A DNA stretch of 64,000 nucleotides. It comes from Misgurnus anguillicaudatus. Lineage: Eukaryota; Chordata; Actinopteri; Cypriniformes; Cobitidae. Shown one piece after another: positions 1 through 12,045 of this stretch (position 1 is its first letter; every line of letters starts with the position of its first letter). Position numbers and translations under genes: made by a program. The notes under the pieces are model-generated. The model saw nothing but the letters and a program-made list of their open reading frames with translations. It was not told the origin of the DNA and searched no databases. Location of the stretch: positions 12,329,001-12,393,000 of the forward strand of contig NC_073337.2 in assembly GCF_027580225.2 (NCBI RefSeq), read 5' to 3'.

Positions 1-316
1 CATGCATAATAACATGCATTAAGTAATTTTCGCTCATCGCACGATCAGGGATTGTGTATAAAACATTATCACCTGTTTCATTTTTGGCATCTTATTTTCA
101 TATAAACATTAATCTGGATCTAATTCTCAAAAAATAAGCTGCAATCAATTTAAAAAAGCAAAAAACAAAATCACAGCATTTTTACTGTTACTGTGTGAAC
201 TAATGGAACGTGCGCTGCTGCTTTATTTAGGTTTGATAAATAGTAATTCGATCGACAGGTCTTGTTCTTGGTGTATGTCCTGGACTGGATCTGGGCCTTG
301 AGTGGTCTATTCTTGG

Positions 317-672
317 TAGGGCTGTCACGGTTTTGAAATTTGGCGGTTAATTGTTTAATAAATCGTGACGATTATGACGATTAATTGCCTGTTTATTGCT
401 TTGACATTTAATTCTCATACTTTTTTTGTTTATGAAATAATTTTCACAGATTGTTGTGATTATTTAAATAAAATATTTTGCTTTATCTGGCAGTAAATAT
501 TTATACACATAACACATTTTTAAAAGTAATCTGACACCGTCTCGTTTATACAGGCATTGCAGCTCCCCTTGTGTTTTTAGAGAGATGTGCAATCATCGCG
601 GTGATCTGAAATCATCGCGATGAGGTCAAACAATTGCGATGAGATGATTATTTAATCATTGTGACAGCCCTA
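317..672. mobile_element. hAT-like non-autonomous element
   Basis: The termini are TAGGGCTGTCAC and GTGACAGCCCTA, with 8-bp flanks attcttgg and agtcttgg (7 of 8 match), as expected for hAT target duplication. The interior has CATCGCGATGA-type repeats and no transposase. Confidence 0.75.
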
Positions 673-1742
673 AGTCTTGGTTTGGGTTTTTGAGTATCTG
701 TTGCTGATCAGGATATTAGGGACTCTTGTACTGGTATTAGTTTGGGTCTGGCAACTGGTGTTGGAGTCATATAATGTTTGACATTGGTCTAGGTCTTAGG
801 GGGTCTGTTTAGGTATTGGTCCCAGCCTATGGTCTTTACTCCAAAAAGATAAGCCATTCAAACACTGCAGAAGATATCATTATTATAAGTTAAAATATTG
901 CATTGTTAGCAAAATATCATATGGATTCATTCTTCTACAATCATTTAATATTTATGGTAAGATTTCAAATGCGTTTGTTTCTAGTTTTGAGAACCCATGG
1001 TTTAAATGTGGTCGGCGTATTACCGTTCTGTGATGTTTGCTGCATTTCACAGCGGTAAACCTCTCGTTCCCCTGTGAGGAAACATAAGCTTTCAGTCTCT
1101 GAGTCAGCGGTGGCTTTTCAGAGCAACAATAAACTCCTGACTGAATGCCGCTGTCGCATGGTAACCCAACTAAGAAGATATGAGTGTGGGTGTACTTAGA
1201 GTTTGGGAGGAACACGATTCGAAAAGAAATGAGTGAATTAGCATCAGATTGTTGCTTCTGTATATAGCTGTGACCCTGGCAGAACAAGGTCACTCAGGAC
1301 TCGGGTAGCATTTGTCACTGGGTAAATCAAATGAGGACAATTTAACAGGCCTATTACGTGCATAAAGATGTAATGAAAGATATTTTATATACATCACTAC
1401 CTGTTTTTTATCTGTGGTTTCATTCTCTTCAGTGTCTATATTTTTATATAAAGAGCTGTGGATCAATGCTGGCACACTCACTGGCCTAATTCTGTCCTGC
1501 ACTTTCACTAATGTTTTCATAAGCTGTTTTCACAGCTCCTGCCAGCAGCCACACTGTCACACTAATGAGTCAGGGGTACAATGAGTCCACAAATCAACCA
1601 CTGACGCTTCATCATTTAGAGTTTGTGAAGAGAAAAGTATATTCAACATTTCAGAAGAGAATTGGAGTGATGCCTGTTTGTGTCTTTCTATGATGCACCT
1701 GTTAAACAGTCTGTATTATAATATAGTGTTGTTACTACTTAA

Positions 1743-2019
1743 AGGAACAGTATGTAGGATTGTGGCCAAAACTGGTACTGCAATCACAAAACTTGTGGCT
1801 AAAACTGGTACTGCAATCACACAACTGGTGCCCAATACACAACATGACAACAAAACATCAGTTGAGGGCTGCAACTCCACTTTTTAAATGATAAAATCCT
1901 GGCCAGACCTCTGTTGTCAGTGATATAAGTATTTGAAATGAAAATCATTTCTTAATGTCTAGTGACATATCAGGGCCATTTTATGATTAATTGATATACA
2001 TTTCTTACATACTGTTCCT
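1743..2019. mobile_element. TTAA-flanked MITE (piggyBac-like)
   Basis: AGGAACAGTATGTAGGATTG at the left pairs with TTACATACTGTTCCT at the right, and both ends are flanked by TTAA. The interior is 277 bp with a short internal duplication (AAAACTGGTACTGCAATCAC), and has no transposase. Confidence 0.75.
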
Positions 2020-2260
2020 TTAAAACAACTAAAATGGTCATATGCTCAAAATAAATTTAAATTTTGAGATTTAAATTCTGTTGAAGCTTTGTCACAACAA
2101 TAAAATGTATATGGGTAAAAATTGGGTATTTTTCACAAACAATCACACGGCAGAAGGGTTCAGAAAGCCTCATACTGTATATGTTTGAAAGAGGGTTCTA
2201 TATTATTTGTAATGATTTTATAATGGTTAGCAAAATCCTGTTTTAAGTTCATTAAGACAA

Positions 2261-2925
2261 CTTATTACACGGCTCTCTGGAATGCTTGATTCTGATTGGT
2301 CAGTTGAGACATTTGCAGGTTCGTTCTTTTCAAATAATAACCGCTCCAAAATAATAACGCATAGCCGGTACTACTTGCACAAGTAAAATCGCTCCGCGCC
2401 AATAAAGATCAATAAAGATTACTGTCTGTTTGGCGCCATCTTGTGACAAACACTCGACAACCACGACAAGACACAGACAGCTTACTGAGACTGAACTTGA
2501 CAAAAAAGAGCATGACAGCTACGAAGCCATCACACAAAAATACAGAATGGGCATTAAAACTTTTTAAAGACTGGCTAAAAGAGAAAAAATGGAGACAGAC
2601 AAGTATGAAGCAGAGGATCTTAATAAGGTATTACGATCATTTTATGCATCTGTGCAAAGTTTCGCGGAAGGATAAAAATGTTAATTTAAAACAAATATGC
2701 CAATAAAACGTTTCAAATTCATATTCATGTCCAGTTTTTTTTCTTATGTGGCAAGTAGCCGTGTAATAAGCGGGATAATGTAGAGGCAGCCGGTAGTTAT
2801 TGGGAAATAAGCCCCTTCAGTGTGATACGGGACCCTCCGCTTCGCGTCGGGTCCTGGTCACACTGTCGGGGCTTGTTTCCCAGTGGCTGCCGGCTGCCTC
2901 TGCATTATCCCTTACTTGAAGTCTC
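2261..2925. mobile_element. DNA transposon relic with ORF remnant and terminal hairpin
   Basis: TTATTACACGGCT near 2,261 is mirrored by AGCCGTGTAATAA at 2,757-2,769. It is followed by a palindrome (2,773-2,912) centred on GGACCCTCCGCTTCGCG. A related, more decayed copy is at 11.55-12.04 kb. The superfamily is not certain. Confidence 0.5.
2512..2706 (+). pseudogene. Short ORF inside the transposon relic, possible recombinase N-terminus
   Basis: From ATG at 2,512 it reads MTATKPSHKNTEWALKLFKD, then WLKEKKWRQTSM, and stops after 64 residues. The NTEWALKLFKDWL pattern resembles the N-terminal domain of ZMYM/QRICH1-type and Crypton-like proteins, but the fragment is too short to prove it. It is probably a truncated transposon product. 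Confidence 0.35.
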
Positions 2926-3477
2926 CTGTGATTATCTGTAGGGTGGAACAAGGAAATGAGAGAGAGAGAGAAACAGAGAGATAAATACAGCAGGAAATAG
3001 AATGGCTAATTTCAAAGCAGCGTCGTGTTAAACACAGTGACTCACAGTAAATAGAAGATAAGGAAACCTCAGCTAATGATGCGTGTCTTCAACGGGAACT
3101 GTTACATAATAATTATTCAGACAAAAAATATAAATTCTGTGTAAGAATAACTTTAAAGGTGCCATAGAATAAAAAACTGTATTTACCTAGGCATAGATGA
3201 ATAATAAGCGCTCTGTACAAGGTAATGACATATCATGAGCCTCAAATGCATTTGCTTCCTCATTTTTAGGTAAACCTCGTGCACGCAAAAGACCACTGGA
3301 AAATAGGCCAATCTCAACATAACACCGACTGTGACATTACAGTCGAGATGCATGCCCCCAACATTAAATTAAGCATTCAATTAATTACAAAGTTGTTAAA
3401 ATGCTAAAAACAAAGTTGTGACTGCTGAGTTAGCGCTACATGCTGGTTCATTTTTAAAGAGTGCTAACTCGATTTAA

Positions 3478-4753
3478 AAAGTATGACCACATAAGTCCAA
3501 TTCTGGCATCTCTACACTGGCTACCAGTTAAATATGTCATACAATTTAAAATATTACTAATCCCCTACAAAGCCTTAAATGGCCTAGCACCCTCGTATAT
3601 TAAATAATTATTATCAGAATACAATCCATCACGCACACTGCGATCACAAAATTCTGGCCACTTAAAGGCGCTCTAAGCGAATCTGCGAGACGTTAGTTTC
3701 TGTTGACGTTTGAATTGTTTTCAAACAGACAGAGCGTAGCTAACTCCTCCCCCTCCCTTCCGTGCTTTCATGAACGCGCCCAACCCCCACCCCCAAATCC
3801 TTTTTGTTGTTTATTGGCTGGAACGCTTTGTTTTGTTTTGTGGTGCTAGGTTTGGCCAATATGTTGTTATTGCCGTTTGTGAAGCCTGGGCTGTCTACAG
3901 AGATCGCGTTTTTTTACAGTTAGATCAGCGGACAGGCAGCAAGCAGATAGTGAGGAGATGTTTGCCGTATGTAACAAAAAATGTTTTATGGTCTTAAATG
4001 CGTCAATTCGCTTAGAGCGCCTTTAATTATCCCTAGAGTATCAAAAGTGTCTAAAGATGGTAGATCCTTTTCCTACTTGGCCCCTAAGCTCTGGAATGAT
4101 TTACCAAATAATGTTCGAGTATCAGACACAGTCGATCAATTTAAGTCTAAACTTAAGACATTCTTCTTTAACAAAGCATTCACATAACTCATCTGGGTAA
4201 TATACTTATGGCACAATAGTTAGCCTGTCTGGAACCAAGTTGATTTAAACCACAATACTGTATGACACTTGCATTACATGCAAATGGCCCCTACGCTTAT
4301 AGGATTCTGTTTCTCTCTCCCAGTCTTGTCCTCGAATAAGACAAACAGACCCAGTTCCTGCTGCTGTGAAGGTCATCACACCACTGATCTACAGACCGTC
4401 CTTCAACGTGATGCCCAGCCGATGCCTGACCAACGACCACCGGCGGAACCAGTTTAATCCGCTTACCCACCCCGATAGTATTTATATATTTAAATATATT
4501 TGTATCTCTCTCAGGGGTTTTTCTCCTTCTAGGAGTTTTCCCCCTGGACTAGCCAGGAAGGTTTTTCTCCTAGGGGTTTTTTCATCCCCTGGAGAGTCCG
4601 CCACCTTTGGCTTAACTTACTACTTTACTGTATACGTTACATTATTACTACGCTTGCTTTTCTATGCTTTTCCTACATGTATTCATGTAAAGCTGCTTTG
4701 AAACAATTAACAATTGTGAAAAGCGCTATATAAATAAAATTGAATTGAATTGA
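3478..4753 (+). mobile_element. LINE 3' end (L2/CR1-like), truncated
   Basis: The reading frame has HWLPVKYVIQFKILLIPYKA and LNGLAPSYI, then IIPRVSKVSKDGRSFSYLAP and KLWNDLPNNVRV, the C-terminal end of a non-LTR reverse transcriptase ORF. A 3' UTR follows, ending in the tail AAATTGAATTGAATTGAA. The 5' end is truncated and the ORF is split by an inserted MITE. Confidence 0.75.
3666..4022. mobile_element. Inner TTAA-flanked MITE inserted in the LINE ORF
   Basis: AGGCGCTCTAAGCGAAT and ATTCGCTTAGAGCGCCT are perfect inverted termini with TTAA on each side. Removing the element and one TTAA restores the LINE frame across CAC TTA ATT ATC, which shows the insertion site directly. Confidence 0.85.
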
Positions 4754-6589
4754 ACATGCTAATTCATGCTATGGCTTTAGGCTGAAGTTTTACTATTGAC
4801 TTTACAGTTATGTTTTGCAGGTCCATACTAAAAATAAACCCACAAACTTACCACTCTGAAACGTCCATTAACAATCTCTAAACAATTAGTTGTTCCTCAA
4901 AATCTGATACAGACTCTAAAGGTCTGTTTACTAATGTGAGCTACTGGCATGAGCCAATATTATTATTCATGACCCTTCCAAATAGGACAAAAATTGTCAA
5001 TGTCATTCAAAGGACAAATCCTAGGGTTGTAAATGAACATGTAAAAATGTGTTTGAATTTAATAACTTAATAAAGTTACATACCTTCTACGTAAATATCA
5101 AAATACAATTTAACATTCTATTTCAATGCATTCTTTGGCACCTTTAAATGGAGCCTATCACAATACACTGCGTAATTTAAATTGAAGCATGTCAAATCCA
5201 ACATTTCTTGGCATTAGTTTGGTTTATCTGGCTACAGAGAAGGCTATGAACTTCTCATCTCTTAATCTCATTACTAAACCTTGACTGACATACTGTGACA
5301 CTATGACCCAACAACACATGCACGCAAGCAAGCACACAGACACACACATTTTTTTTAAGATTTTAGTTTGTATTAGTTGGTTAACTCATGTGCTATCACA
5401 TCATTTAAAAGTCTGTTTATTGGCTGTGGAGGAATTGTCACAGTAAAATTAGGAAATGTTTTGTGTTTAAAGGATCTTGGTAGTTTATCTGTTGCTGAAG
5501 TTGCACTAAGTTAAAAATTACAGCATTTCAGACAACCAGGATTAAAATATTTCCTTTTTTAATTTTGTCTTCATTTGTAATGCTTACGTATTGTTGTAGT
5601 CTGTAAGTGCACTTCCTTGCAATCTTTAGTATGGTGTACACGTTGATGATGTAATACACGTATGATTTTGTACACGTTGGTGGAGAATGTACATATATAA
5701 TGTGGTTTTATAGATCTGTTATTGGAGAATGTCATTCTTGTATGACCAGAGGAAATTATACCATACCCTAGGTTTTCATGAAACGCTGCCACTGGTGTTG
5801 ACCAATGAATTTGCACAAAGTCTGGCTTAAAGCCTATACGTGACCCATGTCGAATTCGTCTTAATTTTTAGCTACTGTAGAGGAAAAATGTCATGGTCTA
5901 ATTTGAGGTTTAGTGATCATATTTTCTGAGAGCTGTACCTTAAGTCTTTCATAATATAAAGAATGCATGTCCATAGGAAGCACACCACTTGCACATCTGA
6001 TGTTTTGGTTTAGGTTTTAAAATATGCATGTTGAATGAGTTATTAGGAGCGACAAGACATAAAAATGATCTCAATCGCGCTGATCTGACACATCCAAAGT
6101 GTGTGCAAAAGCTCTTTACTACAAATATTGATGTCCAATACCAATTTGTTGCCTGTATCTGTTTTTTATGACCCACTTACGATATCTTTTAAAAGTGACT
6201 CCGATATGAACATTTACACTGAACATTTGGCAAAATTGAAGGTAAACATACTGACTCGCTTACATTGCAGATGCGAATGCATGTATCCGATTCATATCGA
6301 GTTTTTTCCACATATAAATGAAGCCTAAAACTGATCTGAGAATATCAGAATCTATGAGTTTTTTTTCTACTTACACGTTCGTGGGTCATATCCGGTCTGT
6401 GCCACATAAGAGAGAAAACATTTTAATTGAGTCGCTTTAAACATGTAAAGTAAATGGGGCCTTGAACCGTGCGATCCCGATATACACGTATACATGATTG
6501 GTGGAAAAATTTCTGATGTGTAACATAATATAAGATATAAGATCAAACGATAAAAGAAAAAAGTGGAAAATATATTTACAAAGATTAAG

Positions 6590-6788
6590 TGGTGGTATTA
6601 TCCCCTTCTGATATCACAGGGGAGACAAATTTCAATGAGCTATTTTTTCACATGCTTGCAGAGAATGGTTTACCAAAACTAAATTACTGGGTTGATCTTT
6701 TTCACATTTTCTAGGTTGATAGAAGCACTGGGGACCCAATTATATCACTTAAACATGAAAAAAGTCAGATTTTCATGATATGTCCCCT
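6590..6788. repeat. Dispersed TTAA element, family B, 3' half
   Basis: This shares GGCGGTATTATCCCCTTCTG-like and TTCTAGGTTGATAGAAGCAC segments and the end TATGTCCCCTTTAA with copies at 27.84, 35.99 and 38.14 kb. Only the right half is present. Confidence 0.65.
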
Positions 6789-7454
6789 TTAAAGTATGGT
6801 TGTGGTAATTTTGTTTTTGAAACTTATTAAAGGTTGAACATTTTTAAATAGATTTTTATCAAAATCAACATTGCTGACAAATTCAAACAGGTGTAGCTTT
6901 TTGATTTCGGTCCGATTCTAACAAATTATACACCATTTTAAAGGTCTTTCAATAGAGGACATAACAAATAACTAACTCATTTTTTATTTTCTCATTGTGA
7001 CTGAATTTTCCAGGAGGGGCACATATTAGAAACACCACATAGACGTATGAACTTGGTTTTCTTTAATCATTAAATAAAGATATCTGTAGAAAACAGGAAA
7101 TTATTTTTCAAAACTATATGTAACAAGTATTATCTAAGACATTTTAAAGACTTAAACAATATACCTCTTTATAATGGCTAAACAGGGCCAATGAGGACTA
7201 TTTTTCTTAGTTTCATAAAAACAATACTGAAGACCAGAGTCTGTTGGGAATCTCCTTACGACGGCACAAGTGACTTACTGTAACTGTTAATGCAGTGTTA
7301 AATTGGTCCAAGCTTCAAAGGCAGGAATACACACACACACTTAAAATAGACTATCAGTCACAAGTGGGAATTGATGTCAGCAGTGGGTCAAACCTCAGCA
7401 TCTGTTCATCATACACTCCGTATACAGCATAAATTAACATAAGAACCATAAAGA

Positions 7455-7545
7455 GTGTGTTCATGTAGCTCAACTGATACAGCATTGCATTAACACGGCA
7501 AAGGTCATGAGTTTGATTCCCAAGGAACAAACATACAGAAAGCAA
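7455..7545 (+). mobile_element. tRNA-derived SINE fragment
   Basis: GTAGCTCAACTGATACAGCA (degraded box A) and GGTCATGAGTTTGATTCCC (box B-like) occur at tRNA spacing. The acceptor stem does not pair well, so this is a SINE head or tRNA relic, not a working tRNA. Confidence 0.55.
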
Positions 7546-9675
7546 ATTATTCTCAGTCATTCTGATTGACCCTTGTTATTAAAGAGTAGAAACAACAAGG
7601 CTGGGTCGCAGGCACATAAGCAGAAAGCTGTGATGAACTGGCACATTGACCTGGTCACCACTGTTGTAGCTCCTGATGATTTGTCAAATTGTGGCCCTGT
7701 GGTGGTCGCTGTGAATAATGGCGACAATCTCTACTCAACTCAGGCATCAATAAGCTTCAGATGACACGCAGCTGGATGCCAGTTGCCCAGCTGTGCACCG
7801 CTTTGGATATGCACCCCATTTCTAAGATTCAAGTTCCGAGACACAGTGGCATCACAATTTGTACTCTATCAAAATCCGATAAAACCACAGCTTTACTCCT
7901 TCAGACACGAAGCTGGTCTACATATCTCTCTATGAACTGTACCTGTGCCATCATTTGGTTGCCAGGTGCGCTCATTGCTAGGCTGGGGTGGTTATAATGT
8001 TATGGCTCATCTGTGTATAATTACCATACAATAACTATGAGACTTCAGGCTCAGGGGTCCACCGCTGTGCGGGCGCCACAACCTTTTTTTAATCACTGTG
8101 CAATGAGACCATTACTCTGCTGATTTTGGACATGCAGATATGATTTATACATCATTCCAAACGTTAAAGTGTCTAGTTTTTATTGTGTCCACTCCCAATA
8201 AAAAAACAAAGTGTTGTGTTTTTCGCAAAATTGAGAAAATAAATATGAAGCACGTTCTGTTCTCTCTCCCTTAATGTCCTTTCAGAACTGCGTCACAAAA
8301 TTAACTATAACTTAGCGAATACTCGTCAGACAAACAAAAGATACATGTCTGCATAATGCTTGGAATGGCTACTTTTAGATTATTTAAACAAATATCTCAT
8401 TTTGTGTAAACTGCATGAGAAGAAGGAGAAGTCTTCATTACCTGAAATAAGCTAAGTTCGCCATACCCTGTGCCATTCACAAGCAAAATACGACAATACA
8501 TTTGCATAGCCGTCAGCCTTCCCATCAGGGACAAGCCTCATTTTTCCAGGAGGTTCATCAAGAGCTCTTGGCTCCTGGTGCCCCCCGCACTTTACGCGCA
8601 CTTACTGTTGCGTTGCCCAGGTCCTCTTGGTGGTCAATGGTACAGATAAACACGGCTATTCCAAGCTTTCCGCCACTCAAAGAGTCGGTAGCTGGCTGCC
8701 CACCTCTGCCCTTCATCGGCCAGTGGATGGAGAGTGGGTGGACTCCCAAACTCGCTCAAACAACTTGTTTAATTGGGACTCTATTTAGCGGCTATTCTCC
8801 AGCAAAGGCACTTCAAGTCCATTATAAGCACGCCATGATGGGATATGTTCTCCTTAGAGTCAGCTACTGACACAATGCGAAGTAAACCACATCAAAAGGA
8901 AACGATAAGGTTACTCATGTGACGCTGGTTCCCTGAGATAACAGGAACGACCATTGTGTTTTTGTCTGCGCACTTCAGTCGAAAAAGGTACTGTGTGGCG
9001 TTTGACTCAGACTTATATAGGGCTTAATCCCCTCCCATTTCGGCATGCTCAAATTCCACTTAATTAACCAATAGGCTTCAAATCGCAGAGTATGGGGGAG
9101 TCAATAGAGTCAGCTATTGACCATTTTACTATTTGTAGCTAAACCACTGTAACCACAAATTTACCATTGTCTCATTACCGAAACCAGTTTGATTGTGATA
9201 TTTCTATAAAACATATGGTAATACAAATTGCTTTTAGCCAAAAACATGCTTGCTATACTTTTTCTGTAGTAAAACTATGGTTTCTATAAGGCAGGTGTCT
9301 CCAAACCTGCTCCTGGTAATCATCAAGCAACCCTGAACACTTTGACTAGCTGGCTTAAACAGATGATCTGACGGGTTTTAGAAGATTAAATACAACCCGA
9401 AACTAAAAAACAGACCAGGCCTTTATTTGAGACAGGCGTTTATTTACCCAAACCTGTCGTCACACCAGGCGTCTAAAAGAGACAGGCGTCTATTTGGGAC
9501 TCGGCTATTATTTGAAGTTTTACGGTATGTATTTGTATAGCATATGTTTTTACTGTATCTCTCAAATATTATCAAAGGAAAACATCACATCACTGCACAC
9601 AAACACACATATTTTCTTTAGAATATATTTCACTGCTTTATAATTGAATATAATTAATGCATATTTGGCATCCTG

Positions 9676-10005
9676 TAGGGCTGCACGATAAATTGCATGC
9701 GATAGTCATGTGCATCTTGTCAGTAAAGCCAAGCTAGGTCCCAAACCGCCTACTTCCATACTATATAGTATGTAAAAAGCACTACTTTTGGGACGCAGCG
9801 CCAGTTTCTTGATTAGTAGTAAATGGCCATCACCTGCTTTCAGATGGAGCGGCATTTACTACCCAAAGCTGTCGATTGCTGACAATCGGGGCAATTTCGC
9901 ATTCATTATTGCGGACGTATCGCCTGCGATATGTATGCGATATGGCCCAGCTTGTCACTGACAAGATGTGCATGACTAATCGCATGCGATTTATCATGCA
10001 GCCTA
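9676..10005. mobile_element. hAT-like palindromic element
   Basis: TAGGGCTGCACGATAAATTG starts an arm containing GCATGCGAT. The opposite end is ATCGCATGCGATTTATCATG followed by CAGCCTA. Clear target duplication is not preserved. The arms fold back with a GCCATCACCTGC-type centre. Confidence 0.6.
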
Positions 10006-10257
10006 CTATCCACGGTGAGGGCTCTGAGTTCAGCCTAAACCCAATGTCCTTCCCCTTCTTGACCAGATGCCGAAAATACATAATCATCACCATTAAGCAC
10101 TTAAACTCTCTTGTGTTTGTACTGAAGATTTCTGCCCTGTATACGGTACATGGGCATCAAAGGCTCATCACAGAGACAATAAACTTTATGTAACAAACTT
10201 CCCTTTCCACACATGCATCAGAATAAAAGAAAGGACAGCAGACAGTCTAGTACTCAC

Positions 10258-10366
10258 GGAGGAAGTGCTTCTCCAGTAAGGCAATTTCCAAATGACCCTT
10301 GACCTCATTAAGACGTTCTGATTCACTCCTCAGGTCTTGCATGACAGCCAGAGTCCCTGAACCAGC
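10258..10366 (-). CDS. gramd4: GRAMD4 second conserved coding exon (coiled-coil start)
   Basis: The exon encodes AGSGTLAVMQDLRSESERLN, then EVKGHLEIALLEKHFL. The RLNE.KGHLEIALLEKHFL block is a hallmark of GRAMD4, at the start of its coiled coil. The acceptor is ccctgcag; the donor CTCC/gtgagt is phase 1, so the next codon starts with C (Gln in mammals). No following exon is recognisable in 1-10,257, so the transmembrane and GRAM regions lie beyond the left edge. Confidence 0.92.
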
Positions 10367-10599
10367 CTGCAGGGAAACATACAAAATTATGAAACGGTTT
10401 GTACATGACCTTTTAACCTTTCTAAACTTTGCAGCGGCTAGAGGCAAAAGACACTATTATTGTCACATTACAGATACAAGTTTACTTTCGGTGATTGGGG
10501 TTTACCATGCATCCACCACATTTAATACCAGCAACATTTTGTACAATTTGAGAAGTATTTTAAAAATATTGTGTAGCGTTTAGGAGAATCTCTTGACAG

Positions 10600-10919
10600 A
10601 AATGCAATATAATGTACATAACTACATGTTTAATGGTGTGTAAAGACCTTACATAATGAACTGTTTTATTACTTTAGAATAAGCTGTTTTTATCAACATA
10701 CATACACCACGTGCCCCCTTACAGGGAAGTCGCCATTTTGCTCTGCCATGTTTTTAAAGTAGCCCTAAACAGATAAACTGCTCTACAAAGTGTGTTTCGA
10801 TTCTACGTTGTCACTATGATGACGACATGTTTGTCCTTCCGTAGCTTCTCTGAACTGAGCAGTTGGTTGCAATTTGCAATCTTACAACTAGATGTTGCTA
10901 ATATCTACACACAGCACCT
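10600..10919. repeat. Inverted copy of the MITE at 41,136-41,483
   Basis: It shares TAAAGACCTTACATAATGAA, GCCATTTTGCTCTGCCATG and TAGCCCTAAACAG with the reverse complement of the celsr1-intron element, and ends AGCACCT next to TTAA. The other terminus is lost. Confidence 0.55.
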
Positions 10920-11549
10920 TTAAAAGGAGTAGTTCAATTTAAAACCCAGATAAATCGATTTTTTGCACAGCCCTACACTCAACACGTGTTTTTTTCCCAC
11001 TTGGCAAGCAGACCGGATGTGTCATGGGGGCGTGGCAAGTTTGAGGTTGTGACTTAATTTCGATCGAACGCCCTTAATAAATACTGGTTAAAATTAAGGG
11101 TATAATTTATTTTAAAAAAATGTATATAGTAACCCATAATGAAGTGCTAACATAGTCAGTCAATTACATACACGCTGCACCTATATTTGAACAACACAAA
11201 GTTCTTGAAGCTTTTCTCAGTGTTTTGTCTGCATTAAAAGTCGCTGTCGCTGTTTGGGGAGTTGAGCGAGAACTTACGAAGAAATTTTGCGAAAACTAAA
11301 AGGACCTTATTCTTAAAAAGTTTAATGCGTCCTGCTTTCATCGCCCCCAGCCCTTAACAATCTTATTGTGGTGTATATCTGTTAGTAACATTTTCTTTGG
11401 CATTTATTTGGTTATGTACTGGATGTTATGATTTGCGCAAGTTATCTATCAATAGTCTTGCACTTTAGCGTCATGATAAGTTATGGTTTTATAGTGAGTG
11501 ACACGTTTAGTATTTGATTAGGTTTATTGAAGTAAAAGTAAGGGATAAT

Positions 11550-12045
11550 TTACAGCCAGTCGTTATTTTAGAATAAATCCCGCCAGGTTATCAAGACTTA
11601 AATCACCCAGAAAGAATTCATTTGCAAAAACAACCCGTCTGGCTTTACATTATCCCGCTAATAACACGGCTAGTTGCTATACGGGTAAATATATAGACAC
11701 AGATTTATATTTAAATAAACAGATTTGATGACTTTTGTAAGCTATATTTTTTAAGAATTACAAACCTTCTTCGGTGGAAATCCATTTCCTACCGTGTAAG
11801 CCAAGAAGCATTAAAACAAGTTCAAAGTCAAAAAAGCACATTTGATTTGATCATTTGTAAATAAAATAAATAAATAAAATAAAATCTCATGCTATTACTT
11901 ACGCATATTTATACCGTATTAATTCGTAGTATTTAACTGTGCCTGTTGACTCGCTACGGAATCTGGCGGTTGTTATCTCAGAATAAAATACCTTGGAATG
12001 TCGCAAATGGCCAATCAGAACCAAGCATTTTAGAGTGCCATATAA
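11550..12045. repeat. Decayed relative of the transposon at 2,261
   Basis: AAGGGATAATTTACAGCCAG and ATTATCCCGCTAATAACACG (with GGCTAG) in one half, and CCAATCAGAACCAAGCATTT in the other, match the ends of the 2.3-2.9 kb element. No ORF is left. Confidence 0.45.

Larger units (their letters stand above)
3157..5143. mobile_element. Outer TTAA-flanked MITE interrupted by a LINE
   Basis: AGGTGCCATAGAAT (left) and ATTCTTTGGCACCT (right) are inverted and flanked by TTAA on both sides. Its two arms are separated by a LINE tail, showing the order of insertion. Confidence 0.65.
1..10257. other. gramd4 intron or downstream part, no exon recognised
   Basis: Apart from the mobile elements listed, I see no conserved coding block on either strand here. 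The next gramd4 exon must start with a codon completed from C (phase 1) and continue the coiled coil; no such block is visible, so it probably lies left of the window. Confidence 0.5.

Noticed and set aside
7455..7545. A functional tRNA gene
   Set aside because: The box motifs are degraded and no complete cloverleaf with a paired acceptor stem is visible; a SINE head is more likely.
8502..9060. A 122-residue plus-strand frame and nearby sequence resembling a retroelement
   Set aside because: No recognisable gag, protease or reverse-transcriptase motif. The text near 8,920 resembles a common fish repeat, but I could not place its ends.
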